Assembly (NCBI GenBank): GCA_027886175.1
Contig: JAJNNQ010000139.1
Span: 992,001-1,056,000 of the forward strand
Reading direction: 5' to 3'
From: Phylloscopus collybita
Lineage: Eukaryota > Chordata > Aves > Passeriformes > Phylloscopidae
Length of the DNA stretch: 64,000 nt
Shown piece after piece: positions 1 to 12,462 of this stretch (positions are counted from its first letter, which is position 1; each line of letters begins with the position of its first letter). A model generated the notes under the pieces. The model was not told the DNA's origin. It saw nothing but the letters and a program-made list of their open reading frames with translations, and did not search any database. The position numbers were made by a program, and so were the translations under genes.

Positions 1-499
1 TCACTGTCTAGCTGATTTACAGTTGCCTCTGCGTAGAGCAGCTAGAGGAGCAGCTCTGCCGGCTTTCCTGTGCTTCTGCATAGCAGAGCTGTCAAGAACA
101 TGAAGCTGCGTTTTGCCGAGAAAGCAGCGCTTCGCGGAAGCACAGCCAGCGGCGTCTTCGGTACAGCCGCTGCTTGTGCGGAGAAGCGAAAGAGAGCCGG
201 GGAAGAACGTGGAAAGCCAAACTCGGTCGCTGCAAGCGGGTGCTGGCGAACAGCTTCTGGTCACCTTGTAGAAACTGTCCCAGCACAGTGCAGAGTCCCC
301 GTGGCTAGTTCCTTGAAATACCTTTCCTGGCAGCAGCCCAGAGCTGTACTGAGTGCAGCAGGTGTCAGGCCGTCTCCTCTCGCCGTGTAGGTGCTTCTGT
401 TTTGTGTTTGCAGCGTGCAGAGAAGCCCGCGTGCTTGCTGCTGCTTTCAGCAAGCCGAAACGCTTTTGCAGCCACTTTCCTGCCTTTTCCACAACAGGA
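1..499 (+). repeat. Prototype sat1 monomer used for phase numbering
   Basis: This copy defines monomer positions 1-499. Variable sites seen across the array include: CATGAAG versus CGAGAAG near 98-105; GCCGCTGC versus GCCGCAGC near 166-173; AGCCAAAC versus AGCCGAAC near 213-220; GCTGCA versus GCTACA near 229-234; GGCCGTC versus GGCAGTC near 369-375; and TTTCAGC versus TTCCAGC near 445-451. Combinations of these markers distinguish the monomer types that build the higher-order patterns. A perfect 8-bp inverted repeat, GCTTGCTG (433-440) and CAGCAAGC (448-455), brackets a 7-nt spacer in most copies. Confidence 0.9.
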
Positions 500-3364
500 T
501 CACTGTCTAGCTGATTTACAGTTGCCTCTGCGTAGAGCAGCTAGAGGAGCAGCTCTGCCGGCTTTCCTGTGCTTCTGCATAGCAGAGCTGTCAAGAACGA
601 GAAGCTGCGTTTTGCCGAGAAAGCAGCGCTTCGCGGAAGCACAGCCAGCGGCGTCTTCGGTACAGCCGCAGCTTGTGCGGAGAAGCGAAAGAGAGCCGGG
701 GAAGAACGTGGAAAGCCGAACTCGGTCGCTGCAAGCGGGTGCTGGCGAACAGCTTCTGGTCACCTTGTAGAAACTGTCCCAGCACAGTGCAGAGTCCCCG
801 TGGCTAGTTCCTTGAAATACCTTTCCTGGCAGCAGCCCAGAGCTGTACTGAGTGCAGCAGGTGTCAGGCCGTCTCCTCTCGCCGTGTAGGTGCTTCTGTT
901 TTGTGTTTGCAGCGTGCAGAGAAGCCCGCGTGCTTGCTGCTGCTTTCAGCAAGCCGAAACGCTTTTGCAGCCACTTTCCTGCCTTTTCCACAACAGGATC
1001 ACTGTCTAGCTGATTTACAGTTGCCTCTGCGTAGAGCAGCTAGAGGAGCAGCTCTGCCGGCTTTCCTGTGCTTCTGCATAGCAGAGCTGTCAAGAACATG
1101 AAGCTGCGTTTTGCCGAGAAAGCAGCGCTTCGCGGAAGCACAGCCAGCGGCGTCTTCGGTACAGCCACAGCTTGTGCGGAGAAGCGAAAGAGAGCCGGGG
1201 AAGAACGTGGAAAGCCGAACTCGGTCGCTACAAGCGGGTGCTGGCGAACAGCTTCTGGTCACCTTGTAGAAACTGTCCCAGCACAGTGCAGAGTCCCCGT
1301 GGCTAGTTCCTTGAAATACCTTTCCTGGCAGCAGCCCAGAGCTGTACTGAGTGCAGCAGGTGTCAGGCCGTCTCCTCTCGCCGTGTAGGTGCTTCTGTTT
1401 TGTGTTTGCAGCGTGCAGAGAGGCCCGCGTGCTTGCTGCTGCTTCCAGCAAGCCAAAACGCTTTTGCAGCCACTTTCCTGCCTTTTCCACAACAGGATCA
1501 CTGTCTAGCTGATTTACAGTTGCCTCTGCGTAGAGCAGCTAGAGGAGCAGCTCTGCCGGCTTTCCTGTGCTTCTGCATAGCAGAGCAGTCAAGAACGAGA
1601 AGCTGCGTTTTGCCGAGAAAGCAGCGCTTCGCGGAAGCACGGCCAGCGGCGTCTTCGGCACAGCCGCTGCTTGTGCGGAGAAGCGAAAGAGAGCCGGGGA
1701 AGAACGTGGAAAGCCAAACTCGGTCGCTGCAAGCGGGTGCTGGCGAACAGCTTCTGGTCACCTTGTAGAAACTGTCCCAGCACAGTGCAGAGTCCCCGTG
1801 GCTAGTTCCTTGAAATACCTTTCCTGGCAGCAGCCCAGAGCTGTACTGAGTGCAGCAGGTGTCAGGCCGTCTCCTCTCGCCGTGTAGGTGCTTCTGTTTT
1901 GTGTTTGCAGCGTGCAGAGAAGCCCGCGTGCTTGCTGCTGCTTTCAGCAAGCCAAAACGCTTTTGCAGCCACTTTCCTGCCTTTTCCACAACAGGATCAC
2001 TGTCTAGCTGATTTACAGTTGCCTCTGCGTAGAGCAGCTAGAGGAGCAGCTCTGCCGGCTTTCCTGTGCTTCTGCATAGCAGAGCTGTCAAGAACATGAA
2101 GCTGCGTTTTGCCGAGAAAGCAGCGCTTCGCGGAAGCACAGCCAGCGGCGTCTTCGGTACAGCCGCAGCTTGTGCGGAGAAGCGAAAGAGAGCCGGGGAA
2201 GAACGTGGAAAGCCGAACTCGGTCGCTGCAAGCGGGTGCTGGCGAACAGCTTCTGGTCACCTTGTAGAAACTGTCCCAGCACAGTGCAGAGTCCCCGTGG
2301 CTAGTTCCTTGAAATACCTTTCCTGACAGCAGCCCAGAGCTGTACTGAGTGCAGCAGGTGTCAGGCAGTCTCCTCTCGCCGTGTAGGTGCTTCTGTTTTG
2401 TGTTTGCAGCGTGCAGAGAAGCCCGCGTGCTTGCTGCTGCTTCCAGCAAGCCAAAACGCTTTTGCAGCCACTTTCCTGCCTTTTCCACAACAGGATCACT
2501 GTCTAGCTGATTTACAGTTGCCTCTGCGTAGAGCAGCTAGAGGAGCAGCTCTGCCGGCTTTCCTGTGCTTCTGCATAGCAGAGCTGTCAAGAACGAGAAG
2601 CTGCGTTTTGCCGAGAAAGCAGCGCTTCGCGGAAGCACAGCCAGCGGCGTCTTCGGTACAGCCGCAGCTTGTGCGGAGAAGCGAAAGAGAGCCGGGGAAG
2701 AACGTGGAAAGCCGAACTCGGTCGCTACAAGCGGGTGCTGGCGAACAGCTTCTGGTCACCTTGTAGAAACTGTCCCAGCACAGTGCAGAGTCCCCGTGGC
2801 TAGTTCCTTGAAATACCTTTCCTGGCAGCAGCCCAGAGCTGTACTGAGTGCAGCAGGTGTCAGGCAGTCTCCTCTCGCCGTGTAGGTGCTTCTGTTTTGT
2901 GTTTGCAGCGTGCAGAGAAGCCCGCGTGCTTGCTGCTGCTTTCAGCAAGCCAAAACGCTTTTGCAGCCACTTTCCTGCCTTTTCCACAACAGGATCACTG
3001 TCTAGCTGATTTACAGTTGCCTCTGCGTAGAGCAGCTAGAGGAGCAGCTCTGCCGGCTTTCCTGTGCTTCTGCATAGCAGAGCTGTCAAGAACGAGAAGC
3101 TGCGTTTTGCCGAGAAAGCAGCGCTTCACGGAAGCACAGCCAGCGGCGTCTTCGGTACAGCCGCAGCTTGTGCGGAGAAGCGAAAGAGAGCCGGGGAAGA
3201 ACGTGGAAAGCCGAACTCGGTCGCTACAAGCGGGTGCTGGCGAACAGCTTCTGGTCACCTTGTAGAAACTGTCCCAGCACAGTGCAGAGTCCCCGTGGCT
3301 AGTTCCTTGAAATACCTTTCCTGGCAGCAGCCCAGAGCTGTACTGAGTGCAGCAAGTGTCAGGC

Positions 3365-3430
3365 AGTCTCCTCTCGCCGTGTGGGTGCTTCTGTTTTGTG
3401 TTTGCAGCGTACAGAGTAGCCCTCGTTCTT
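3365..3430 (+). repeat. Sat1 divergent variant tract, partial copy
   Basis: This segment carries some markers of the divergent tract found at 12365, 18353 and 22844: GTGGGTGC in place of GTAGGTGC, GTACAGAG in place of GTGCAGAG, and CCCTCGTTC in place of CCCGCGTGC. The downstream markers (CAAAACTC, CTTTCTTGCC, TATTCC) are absent. It looks like a recombinant or converted form, or an ancestor, of the longer variant. Confidence 0.7.
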
Positions 3431-5988
3431 GCTGCTGCTTCCAGCAAGCCAAAACGCTTTTGCAGCCACTTTCCTGCCTTTTCCACAACAGGATCACTGT
3501 CTAGCTGATTTACAGTTGCCTCTGCGTAGAGCAGCTAGAGGAGCAGCTCTGCCGGCTTTCCTGTGCTTCTGCATAGCAGAGCTGTCAAGAACGAGAAGCT
3601 GCGTTTTGCCGAGAAAGCAGCGCTTCGCGGAAGCACAGCCAGCGGCGTCTTCGGTACAGCCGCTGCTTGTGCGGAGAAGCGAAAGAGAGCCGGGGAAGAA
3701 CGTGGAAAGCCGAACTCGGTCGCTGCAAGCGGGTGCTGGCGAACAGCTTCTGGTCACCTTGTAGAAACTGTCCCAGCACAGTGCAGAGTCCCCGTGGCTA
3801 GTTCCTTGAAATACCTTTCCTGGCAGCAGCCCAGAGCTGTACTGAGTGCAGCAGGTGTCAGGCAGTCTCCTCTCGCCGTGTAGGTGCTTCTGTTTTGTGT
3901 TTGCAGCGTGCAGAGAAGCCCGCGTGCTTGCTGCTGCTTCCAGCAAGCCAAAACGCTTTTGCAGCCACTTTCCTGCCTTTTCCACAACAGGATCACTGTC
4001 TAGCTGATTTACAGTTGCCTCTGCGTAGAGCAGCTAGAGGAGCAGCTCTGCCGGCTTTCCTGTGCTTCTGCATAGCAGAGCTGTCAAGAACATGAAGCTG
4101 CGTTTTGCCGAGAAAGCAGCGCTTCGCGGAAGCACAGCCAGCGGCGTCTTCGGTACAGCCGCTGCTTGTGCGGAGAAGCGAAAGAGAGCCGGGGAAGAAC
4201 GTGGAAAGCCAAACTCGGTCGCTGCAAGCGGGTGCTGGCGAACAGCTTCTGGTCACCTTGTAGAAACTGTCCCAGCACAGTGCAGAGTCCCCGTGGCTAG
4301 TTCCTTGAAATACCTTTCCTGGCAGCAGCCCAGAGCTGTACTGAGTGCAGCAGGTGTCAGGCCGTCTCCTCTCGCCGTGTAGGTGCTTCTGTTTTGTGTT
4401 TGCAGCGTGCAGAGAAGCCCGCGTGCTTGCTGCTGCTTTCAGCAAGCCGAAACGCTTTTGCAGCCACTTTCCTGCCTTTTCCACAACAGGATCACTGTCT
4501 AGCTGATTTACAGTTGCCTCTGCGTAGAGCAGCTAGAGGAGCAGCTCTGCCGGCTTTCCTGTGCTTCTGCATAGCAGAGCTGTCAAGAACGAGAAGCTGC
4601 GTTTTGCCGAGAAAGCAGCGCTTCGCGGAAGCACAGCCAGCGGCGTCTTCGGTACAGCCGCAGCTTGTGCGGAGAAGCGAAAGAGAGCCGGGGAAGAACG
4701 TGGAAAGCCGAACTCGGTCGCTGCAAGCGGGTGCTGGCGAACAGCTTCTGGTCACCTTGTAGAAACTGTCCCAGCACAGTGCAGAGTCCCCGTGGCTAGT
4801 TCCTTGAAATACCTTTCCTGGCAGCAGCCCAGAGCTGTACTGAGTGCAGCAGGTGTCAGGCCGTCTCCTCTCGCCGTGTAGGTGCTTCTGTTTTGTGTTT
4901 GCAGCGTGCAGAGAAGCCCGCGTGCTTGCTGCTGCTTTCAGCAAGCCGAAACGCTTTTGCAGCCACTTTCCTGCCTTTTCCACAACAGGATCACTGTCTA
5001 GCTGATTTACAGTTGCCTCTGCGTAGAGCAGCTAGAGGAGCAGCTCTGCCGGCTTTCCTGTGCTTCTGCATAGCAGAGCTGTCAAGAACATGAAGCTGCG
5101 TTTTGCCGAGAAAGCAGCGCTTCGCGGAAGCACAGCCAGCGGCGTCTTCGGTACAGCCACAGCTTGTGCGGAGTAGCGAAAGAGAGCCGGGGAAGAACGT
5201 GGAAAGCCGAACTCGGTCGCTACAAGCGGGTGCTGGCGAACAGCTTCTGGTCACCTTGTAGAAACTGTCCCAGCACAGTGCAGAGTCCCCGTGGCTAGTT
5301 CCTTGAAATACCTTTCCTGGCAGCAGCCCAGAGCTGTACTGAGTGCAGCAGGTGTCAGGCCGTCTCCTCTCGCCGTGTAGGTGCTTCTGTTTTGTGTTTG
5401 CAGCGTGCAGAGAGGCCAGCGTGCTTGCTGCTGCTTCCAGCAAGCCAAAACGCTTTTGCAGCCACTTTCCTGCCTTTTCCACAACAGGATCACTGTCTAG
5501 CTGATTTACAGTTGCCTCTGCGTAGAGCAGCTAGAGGAGCAGCTCTGCCGGCTTTCCTGTGCTTCTGCATAGCAGAGCTGTCAAGAACGAGAAGCTGCGT
5601 TTTGCCGAGAAAGCAGCGCTTCGCGGAAGCACAGCCAGCGGCGTCTTCGGTACAGCCGCAGCTTGTGCGGAGAAGCGAAAGAGAGCCGGGGAAGAACGTG
5701 GAAAGCCAAACTCGGTCGCTGCAAGCGGGTGCTGGCGAACAGCTTCTGGTCACCTTGTAGAAACTGTCCCAGCACAGTGCAGAGTCCCCGTGGCTAGTTC
5801 CTTGAAATACCTTTCCTGGCAGCAGCCCAGAGCTGTACTGAGTGCAGCAGGTGTCAGGCCGTCTCCTCTCGCCGTGTAGGTGCTTCTGTTTTGTGTTTGC
5901 AGCGTGCAGAGAAGCCCGCGTGCTTGCTGCTGCTTCCAGCAAGCCAAAACGCTTTTGCAGCCACTTTCCTGCCTTTTCCACAACAGGA

Positions 5989-8900
5989 TCACTGTCTAGC
6001 TGATTTACAGTTGCCTCTGCGTAGAGCAGCTAGAGGAGCAGCTCTGCCGGCTTTCCTGTGCTTCTGCATAGCAGAGCTGTCAAGAACGAGAAGCTGCGTT
6101 TTGCCGAGAAAGCAGCGCTTCGCGGAAGCACAGCCAGCGGCGTCTTCGGTACAGCCGCTGCTTGTGCGGAGAAGCGAAAGAGAGCCGGGGAAGAACGTGG
6201 AAAGCCGAACTCGGTCGCTGCAAGCGGGTGCTGGCGAACAGCTTCTGGTCACCTTGTAGAAACTGTCCCAGCACAGTGCAGAGTCCCCGTGGCTAGTTCC
6301 TTGAAATACCTTTCCTGGCAGCAGCCCAGAGCTGTACTGAGTGCAGCAGGTGTCAGGCCGTCTCCTCTCGCCGTGTAGGTGCTTCTGTTTTGTGTTTGCA
6401 GCGTGCAGAGAAGCCCGCGTGCTTGCTGCTGCTTTCAGCAAGCCGAAACGCTTTTGCAGCCACTTTCCTGCCTTTTCCACAACAGGATCACTGTCTAGCT
6501 GATTTACAGTTGCCTCTGCGTAGAGCAGCTAGAGGAGCAGCTCTGCCGGCTTTCCTGTGCTTCTGCATAGCAGAGCTGTCAAGAACATGAAGCTGCGTTT
6601 TGCCGAGAAAGCAGCGCTTCGCGGAAGCACAGCCAGCGGCGTCTTCGGTACAGCCGCAGCTTGTGCGGAGAAGCGAAAGAGAGTCGGGGAAGAACGTGGA
6701 AAGCCGAACTCGGTCGCTACAAGCGGGTGCTGGCGAACAGCTTCTGGTCACCTTGTAGAAACTGTCCCAGCACAGTGCAGAGTCCCCGTGGCTAGTTCCT
6801 TGAAATACCTTTCCTGGCAGCAGCCCAGAGCTGTACTGAGTGCAGCAGGTGTCAGGCCGTCTCCTCTCGCCGTGTAGGTGCTTCTGTTTTGTGTTTGCAG
6901 CGTGCAGAGAAGCCCGCGTGCTTGCTGCTGCTTCCAGCAAGCCAAAACGCTTTTGCAGCCACTTTCCTGCCTTTTCCACAACAGGATCACTGTCTAGCTG
7001 ATTTACAGTTGCCTCTGCGTAGAGCAGCTAGAGGAGCAGCTCTGCCGGCTTTCCTGTGCTTCTGCATAGCAGAGCTGTCAAGAACGAGAAGCTGCGTTTT
7101 GCCGAGAAAGCAGCGCTTCGCGGAAGCACGGCCAGCGGCGTCTTCGGTACAGCCGCAGCTTGTGCGGAGAAGCGAAAGAGAGCCGGGGAAGAACGTGGAA
7201 AGCCGAACTCGGTCGCTACAAGCGGGTGCTGGCGAACAGCTTCTGGTCACCTTGTAGAAACTGTCCCAGCACAGTGCAGAGTCCCCGTGGCTAGTTCCTT
7301 GAAATACCTTTCCTGGCAGCAGCCCAGAGCTGTACTGAGTGCAGCAGGTGTCAGGCAGTCTCCTCTCGCCGTGTAGGTACTTCTGTTTTGTGTTTGCAGC
7401 GTGCAGAGAAGCCCGCGTGCTTGCTGCTGCTTCCAGCAAGCCAAAACGCTTTTGCAGCCACTTTCCTGCCTTTTCCACAACAGCATCACTGTCTAGCTGA
7501 TTTACAGTTGCCTCTGCGTAGAGCAGCTAGAGGAGCAGCTCTGCCGGCTTTCCTGTGCTTCTGCATAGCAGAGCTGTCAAGAACGAGAAGCTGCGTTTTG
7601 CCGAGAAAGCAGCGCTTCGCGGAAGCACAGCCAGCGGCGTCTTCGGTACAGCCGCAGCTTGTGCGGAGAAGCGAAAGAGAGCCGGGGAAGAACGTGGAAA
7701 GCCAAACTCGGTCGCTGCAAGCGGGTGCTGGCGAACAGCTTCTGGTCACCTTGTAGAAACTGTCCCAGCACAGTGCAGAGTCCCCGTGGCTAGTTCCTTG
7801 AAATACCTTTCCTGGCAGCAGCCCAGAGCTGTACTGAGTGCAGCAGGTGTCAGGCCGTCTCCTCTCGCCGTGTAGGTGCTTCTGTTTTGTGTTTGCAGCG
7901 TGCAGAGAAGCCCGCGTGCTTGCTGCTGCTTCCAGCAAGCCAAAACGCTTTTGCAGCCACTTTCCTGCCTTTTCCACAACAGGATCACTGTCTAGCTGAT
8001 TTACAGTTGCCTCTGCGTAGAGCAGCTAGAGGAGCAGCTCTGCCGGCTTTCCTGTGCTTCTGCATAGCAGAGCTGTCAAGAACGAGAAGCTGCGTTTTGC
8101 CGAGAAAGCAGCGCTTCGCGGAAGCACAGCCAGCGGCGTCTTCGGTACAGCCGCTGCTTGTGCGGAGAAGCGAAAGAGAGCCGGGGAAGAACGTGGAAAG
8201 CCGAACTCGGTCGCTGCAAGCGGGTGCTGGCGAACAGCTTCTGGTCACCTTGTAGAAACTGTCCCAGCACAGTGCAGAGTCCCCGTGGCTAGTTCCTTGA
8301 AATACCTTTCCTGGCAGCAGCCCAGAGCTGTACTGAGTGCAGCAGGTGTCAGGCCGTCTCCTCTCGCCGTGTAGGTGCTTCTGTTTTGTGTTTGCAGCGT
8401 GCAGAGAAGCCCGCGTGCTTGCTGCTGCTTTCAGCAAGCCGAAACGCTTTTGCAGCCACTTTCCTGCCTTTTCCACAACAGGATCACTGTCTAGCTGATT
8501 TACAGTTGCCTCTGCGTAGAGCAGCTAGAGGAGCAGCTCTGCCGGCTTTCCTGTGCTTCTGCATAGCAGAGCTGTCAAGAACATGAAGCTGCGTTTTGCC
8601 GAGAAAGCAGCGCTTCGCGGAAGCACAGCCAGCGGCGTCTTCGGTACAGCCGCAGCTTGTGCGGAGAAGCGAAAGAGAGCCGGGGAAGAACGTGGAAAGC
8701 CGAACTCGGTCGCTACAAGCGGGTGCTGGCGAACAGCTTCTGGTCACCTTGTAGAAACTGTCCCAGCACAGTGCAGAGTCCCCGTGGCTAGTTCCTTGAA
8801 ATACCTTTCCTGGCAGCAGCCCAGAGCTGTACTGAGTGCAGCAGGTGTCAGGCCGTCTCCTCTCGCCGTGTAGGTGCTTCTGTTTTGTGTTTGCAGCGTG

Positions 8901-11900
8901 CAGAGAAGCCCGCGTGCTTGCTGCTGCTTCCAGCAAGCCAAAACGCTTTTGCAGCCACTTTCCTGCCTTTTCCACAACAGGATCACTGTCTAGCTGATTT
9001 ACAGTTGCCTCTGCGTAGAGCAGCTAGAGGAGCAGCTCTGCCGGCTTTCCTGTGCTTCTGCATAGCAGAGCTGTCAAGAACGAGAAGCTGCGTTTTGCCG
9101 AGAAAGCAGCGCTTCGCGGAAGCACGGCCAGCGGCGTCTTCGGTACAGCCGCAGCTTGTGCGGAGAAGCGAAAGAGAGCCGGGGAAGAACGTGGAAAGCC
9201 GAACTCGGTCGCTACAAGCGGGTGCTGGCGAACAGCTTCTGGTCACCTTGTAGAAACTGTCCCAGCACAGTGCAGAGTCCCCGTGGCTAGTTCCTTGAAA
9301 TACCTTTCCTGGCAGCAGCCCAGAGCTGTACTGAGTGCAGCAGGTGTCAGGCAGTCTCCTCTCGCCGTGTAGGTACTTCTGTTTTGTGTTTGCAGCGTGC
9401 AGAGAAGCCCGCGTGCTTGCTGCTGCTTCCAGCAAGCCAAAACGCTTTTGCAGCCACTTTCCTGCCTTTTCCACAACAGCATCACTGTCTAGCTGATTTA
9501 CAGTTGCCTCTGCGTAGAGCAGCTAGAGGAGCAGCTCTGCCGGCTTTCCTGTGCTTCTGCATAGCAGAGCTGTCAAGAACGAGAAGCTGCGTTTTGCCGA
9601 GAAAGCAGCGCTTCGCGGAAGCACAGCCAGCGGCGTCTTCGGTACAGCCGCAGCTTGTGCGGAGAAGCGAAAGAGAGCCGGGGAAGAACGTGGAAAGCCA
9701 AACTCGGTCGCTGCAAGCGGGTGCTGGCGAACAGCTTCTGGTCACCTTGTAGAAACTGTCCCAGCACAGTGCAGAGTCCCCGTGGCTAGTTCCTTGAAAT
9801 ACCTTTCCTGGCAGCAGCCCAGAGCTGTACTGAGTGCAGCAGGTGTCAGGCAGTCTCCTCTCGCCGTGTAGGTGCTTCTGTTTTGTGTTTGCAGCGTGCA
9901 GAGAAGCCCGCGTGCTTGCTGCTGCTTCCAGCAAGCCAAAACGCTTTTGCAGCCACTTTCCTGCCTTTTCCACAACAGGATCACTGTCTAGCTGATTTAC
10001 AGTTGCCTCTGCGTAGAGCAGCTAGAGGAGCAGCTCTGCCGGCTTTCCTGTGCTTCTGCATAGCAGAGCTGTCAAGAACGAGAAGCTGCGTTTTGCCGAG
10101 AAAGCAGCGCTTCGCGGAAGCACAGCCAGCGGCGTCTTCGGTACAGCCGCAGCTTGTGCGGAGAAGCGAAAGAGAGCCGGGGAAGAACGTGGAAAGCCGA
10201 ACTCGGTCGCTGCAAGCGGGTGCTGGCGAACAGCTTCTGGTCACCTTGTAGAAACTGTCCCAGCACAGTGCAGAGTCCCCGTGGCTAGTTCCTTGAAATA
10301 CCTTTCCTGGCAGCAGCCCAGAGCTGTACTGAGTGCAGCAGGTGTCAGGCCGTCTCCTCTCACCGTGTAGGTGCTTCTGTTTTGTGTTTGCAGCGTGCAG
10401 AGAAGCCCGCGTGCTTGCTGCTGCTTTCAGCAAGCCGGAACGCTTTTGCAGCCACTTTCCTGCCTTTTCCACAACAGGATCACTGTCTAGCTGATTTACA
10501 GTTGCCTCTGCGTAGAGCAGCTAGAGGAGCAGCTCTGCCGGCTTTCCTGTGCTTCTGCATAGCAGAGCTGTCAAGAACATGAAGCTGCGTTTTGCCGAGA
10601 AAGCAGCGCTTCGCGGAAGCACAGCCAGCGGCGTCTTCGGTACAGCCGCAGCTTGTGCGGAGAAGCGAAAGAGAGCCGGGGAAGAACGTGGAAAGCCGAA
10701 CTCGGTCGCTACAAGCGGGTGCTGGCGAACAGCTTCTGGTCACCTTGTAGAAACTGTCCCAGCACAGTGCAGAGTCCCCGTGGCTAGTTCCTTGAAATAC
10801 CTTTCCTGGCAGCAGCCCAGAGCTGTACTGAGTGCAGCAGGTGTCAGGCCGTCTCCTCTCGCCGTGTAGGTGCTTCTGTTTTGTGTTTGCAGCGTGCAGA
10901 GAAGCCCGCGTGCTTGCTGCTGCTTCCAGCAAGCCAAAACGCTTTTGCAGCCACTTTCCTGCCTTTTCCACAACAGGATCACTGTCTAGCTGATTTACAG
11001 TTGCCTCTGCGTAGAGCAGCTAGAGGAGCAGCTCTGCCGGCTTTCCTGTGCTTCTGCATAGCAGAGCTGTCAAGAATGAGAAGCTGCGTTTTGCCGAGAA
11101 AGCAGCGCTTCGCGGAAGCACGGCCAGCGGCGTCTTCGGTACAGCCGCAGCTTGTGCGGAGAAGCGAAAGAGAGCCGGGGAAGAACGTGGAAAGCCGAAC
11201 TCGGTCGCTACAAGCGGGTGCTGGCGAACAGCTTCTGGTCACCTTGTAGAAACTGTCCCAGCACAGTGCAGAGTCCCCGTGGCTAGTTCCTTGAAATACC
11301 TTTCCTGGCAGCAGCCCAGAGCTGTACTGAGTGCAGCAGGTGTCAGGCAGTCTCCTCTCGCCGTGTAGGTACTTCTGTTTTGTGTTTGCAGCGTGCAGAG
11401 AAGCCCGCGTGCTTGCTGCTGCTTCCAGCAAGCCAAAACGCTTTTGCAGCCACTTTCCTGCCTTTTCCACAACAGCATCACTGTCTAGCTGATTTACAGT
11501 TGCCTCTGCGTAGAGCAGCTAGTGGAGCAGCTCTGCCGGCTTTCCTGTGCTTCTGCATAGCAGAGCTGTCAAGAACGAGAAGCTGCGTTTTGCCGAGAAA
11601 GCAGCGCTTCGCGGAAGCACAGCCAGCGGCGTCTTCGGTACAGCCGCAGCTTGTGCGGAGAAGCGAAAGAGAGCCGGGGAAGAACGTGGAAAGCCAAACT
11701 CGGTCGCTGCAAGCGGGTGCTGGCGAACAGCTTCTGGTCACCTTGTAGAAACTGTCCCAGCACAGTGCAGAGTCCCCGTGGCTAGTTCCTTGAAATACCT
11801 TTCCTGGCAGCAGCCCAGAGCTGTACTGAGTGCAGCAGGTGTCAGGCAGTCTCCTCTCGCCGTGTAGGTGCTTCTGTTTTGTGTTTGCAGCGTGCAGAGA

Positions 11901-11976
11901 AGCCCGCGTGCTTGCTGCTGCTTCCAGCAAGCCAAAACGCTTTTGCAGCCACTTTCCTGCCTTTTCCACAACAGCA
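5989..11976 (+). repeat. Sat1 higher-order repeat: three 4-monomer (1996-bp) units
   Basis: Monomer types recur every four copies. The blocks starting at 5989, 7985 and 9981 carry the same ordered variants, 1996 bp apart. Position 2 of the block has the CATGAAG variant (near 6586, 8582 and 10578). Position 3 has GGCCAGCGG at the cluster near 7130, 9126 and 11122, plus GTAGGTACTTC at 7374, 9370 and 11366. Position 4 has the AGCCAAAC marker. The monomers at 3993-5988 are related but less exact. This is the expected outcome of unequal exchange in four-monomer steps. Seen directly: the shared markers and spacing. Inferred: the mechanism. Confidence 0.8.
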
Positions 11977-12364
11977 TCACTGTCTAGCTGATTTACAGTT
12001 GCCTCTGCGTAGAGCAGCTAGAGGACCAGCTCTGCCGGCTTTCCTGTGCTTCTGCATAGCAGAGCTGTCAAGAACGAGAAGCTGCGTTTTGCCGAGAAAG
12101 CAGCACTTCGCGGAAGCACAGCCAGCGGCGTCTTCGGTACAGCCGCAGCTTGTGCGGAGAAGCGAAAGAGAGCCGGGGAAGAACGTGGAAAGCCGAACTC
12201 GGTCGCTGCAAGCGGGTGCTGGCGAACAGCTTCTGGTCACCTTGTAGAAACTGTCCCAGCACAGTGCAGAGTCCCCGTGGCTAGTTCCTTGAAATACCTT
12301 TCCTGGCAGCAGCCCAGAGCTGTACTGAGTGCAGCAGGTGTCAGGCAGTCTCGTCTCGCCGTGT

Positions 12365-12462
12365 GGGTGCTTCTGTTTTGTGTTTGCAGCGTACAGAGAA
12401 GCCCTCGTTCTTGCTGCTGCTTCCAGCAAGCCAAAACTCTTTTGCAGCCACTTTCTTGCCTA
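12365..12462 (+). repeat. Sat1 divergent variant tract, copy 1
   Basis: A cluster of co-inherited differences from the usual monomer spans the end of this copy: GTGGGTGC, GTACAGAG, CCCTCGTTC, CAAAACTCTT, CTTTCTTGCC and TATTCC. The same full cluster reappears exactly 5988 bp (12 monomers) and 10479 bp (21 monomers) downstream. The changes in this tract shorten the hairpin stem near monomer position 433 from 8 to 7 bp. Confidence 0.85.

Noticed and set aside
380..420. Possible splice signals in sat1 (GTAGGTGC, and a pyrimidine-rich run ending TTTGCAG)
   Set aside because: The distance is too short for a normal intron, no exon-like coding signal flanks it, and it occurs identically in all copies.
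1..492. A 163-codon minus-strand open frame present in nearly every sat1 monomer
   Set aside because: It stays open because copies are homogenised and GC-rich. Most differences between copies change the amino acid (K/E, R/L, W/R, S/C, H/L), several overlapping frames on both strands are equally open, the monomer length is not a multiple of three, and no domain is recognisable. I do not call a gene.
3064..3504. Longer plus-strand open frames (about 106-146 codons) in sat1
   Set aside because: They are extended only where a single base change removes the stop in GTGTAG (GTGTGG at 3382, 12365, 14360, 18353 and 22844). They read across monomer boundaries and show no sign of coding constraint.
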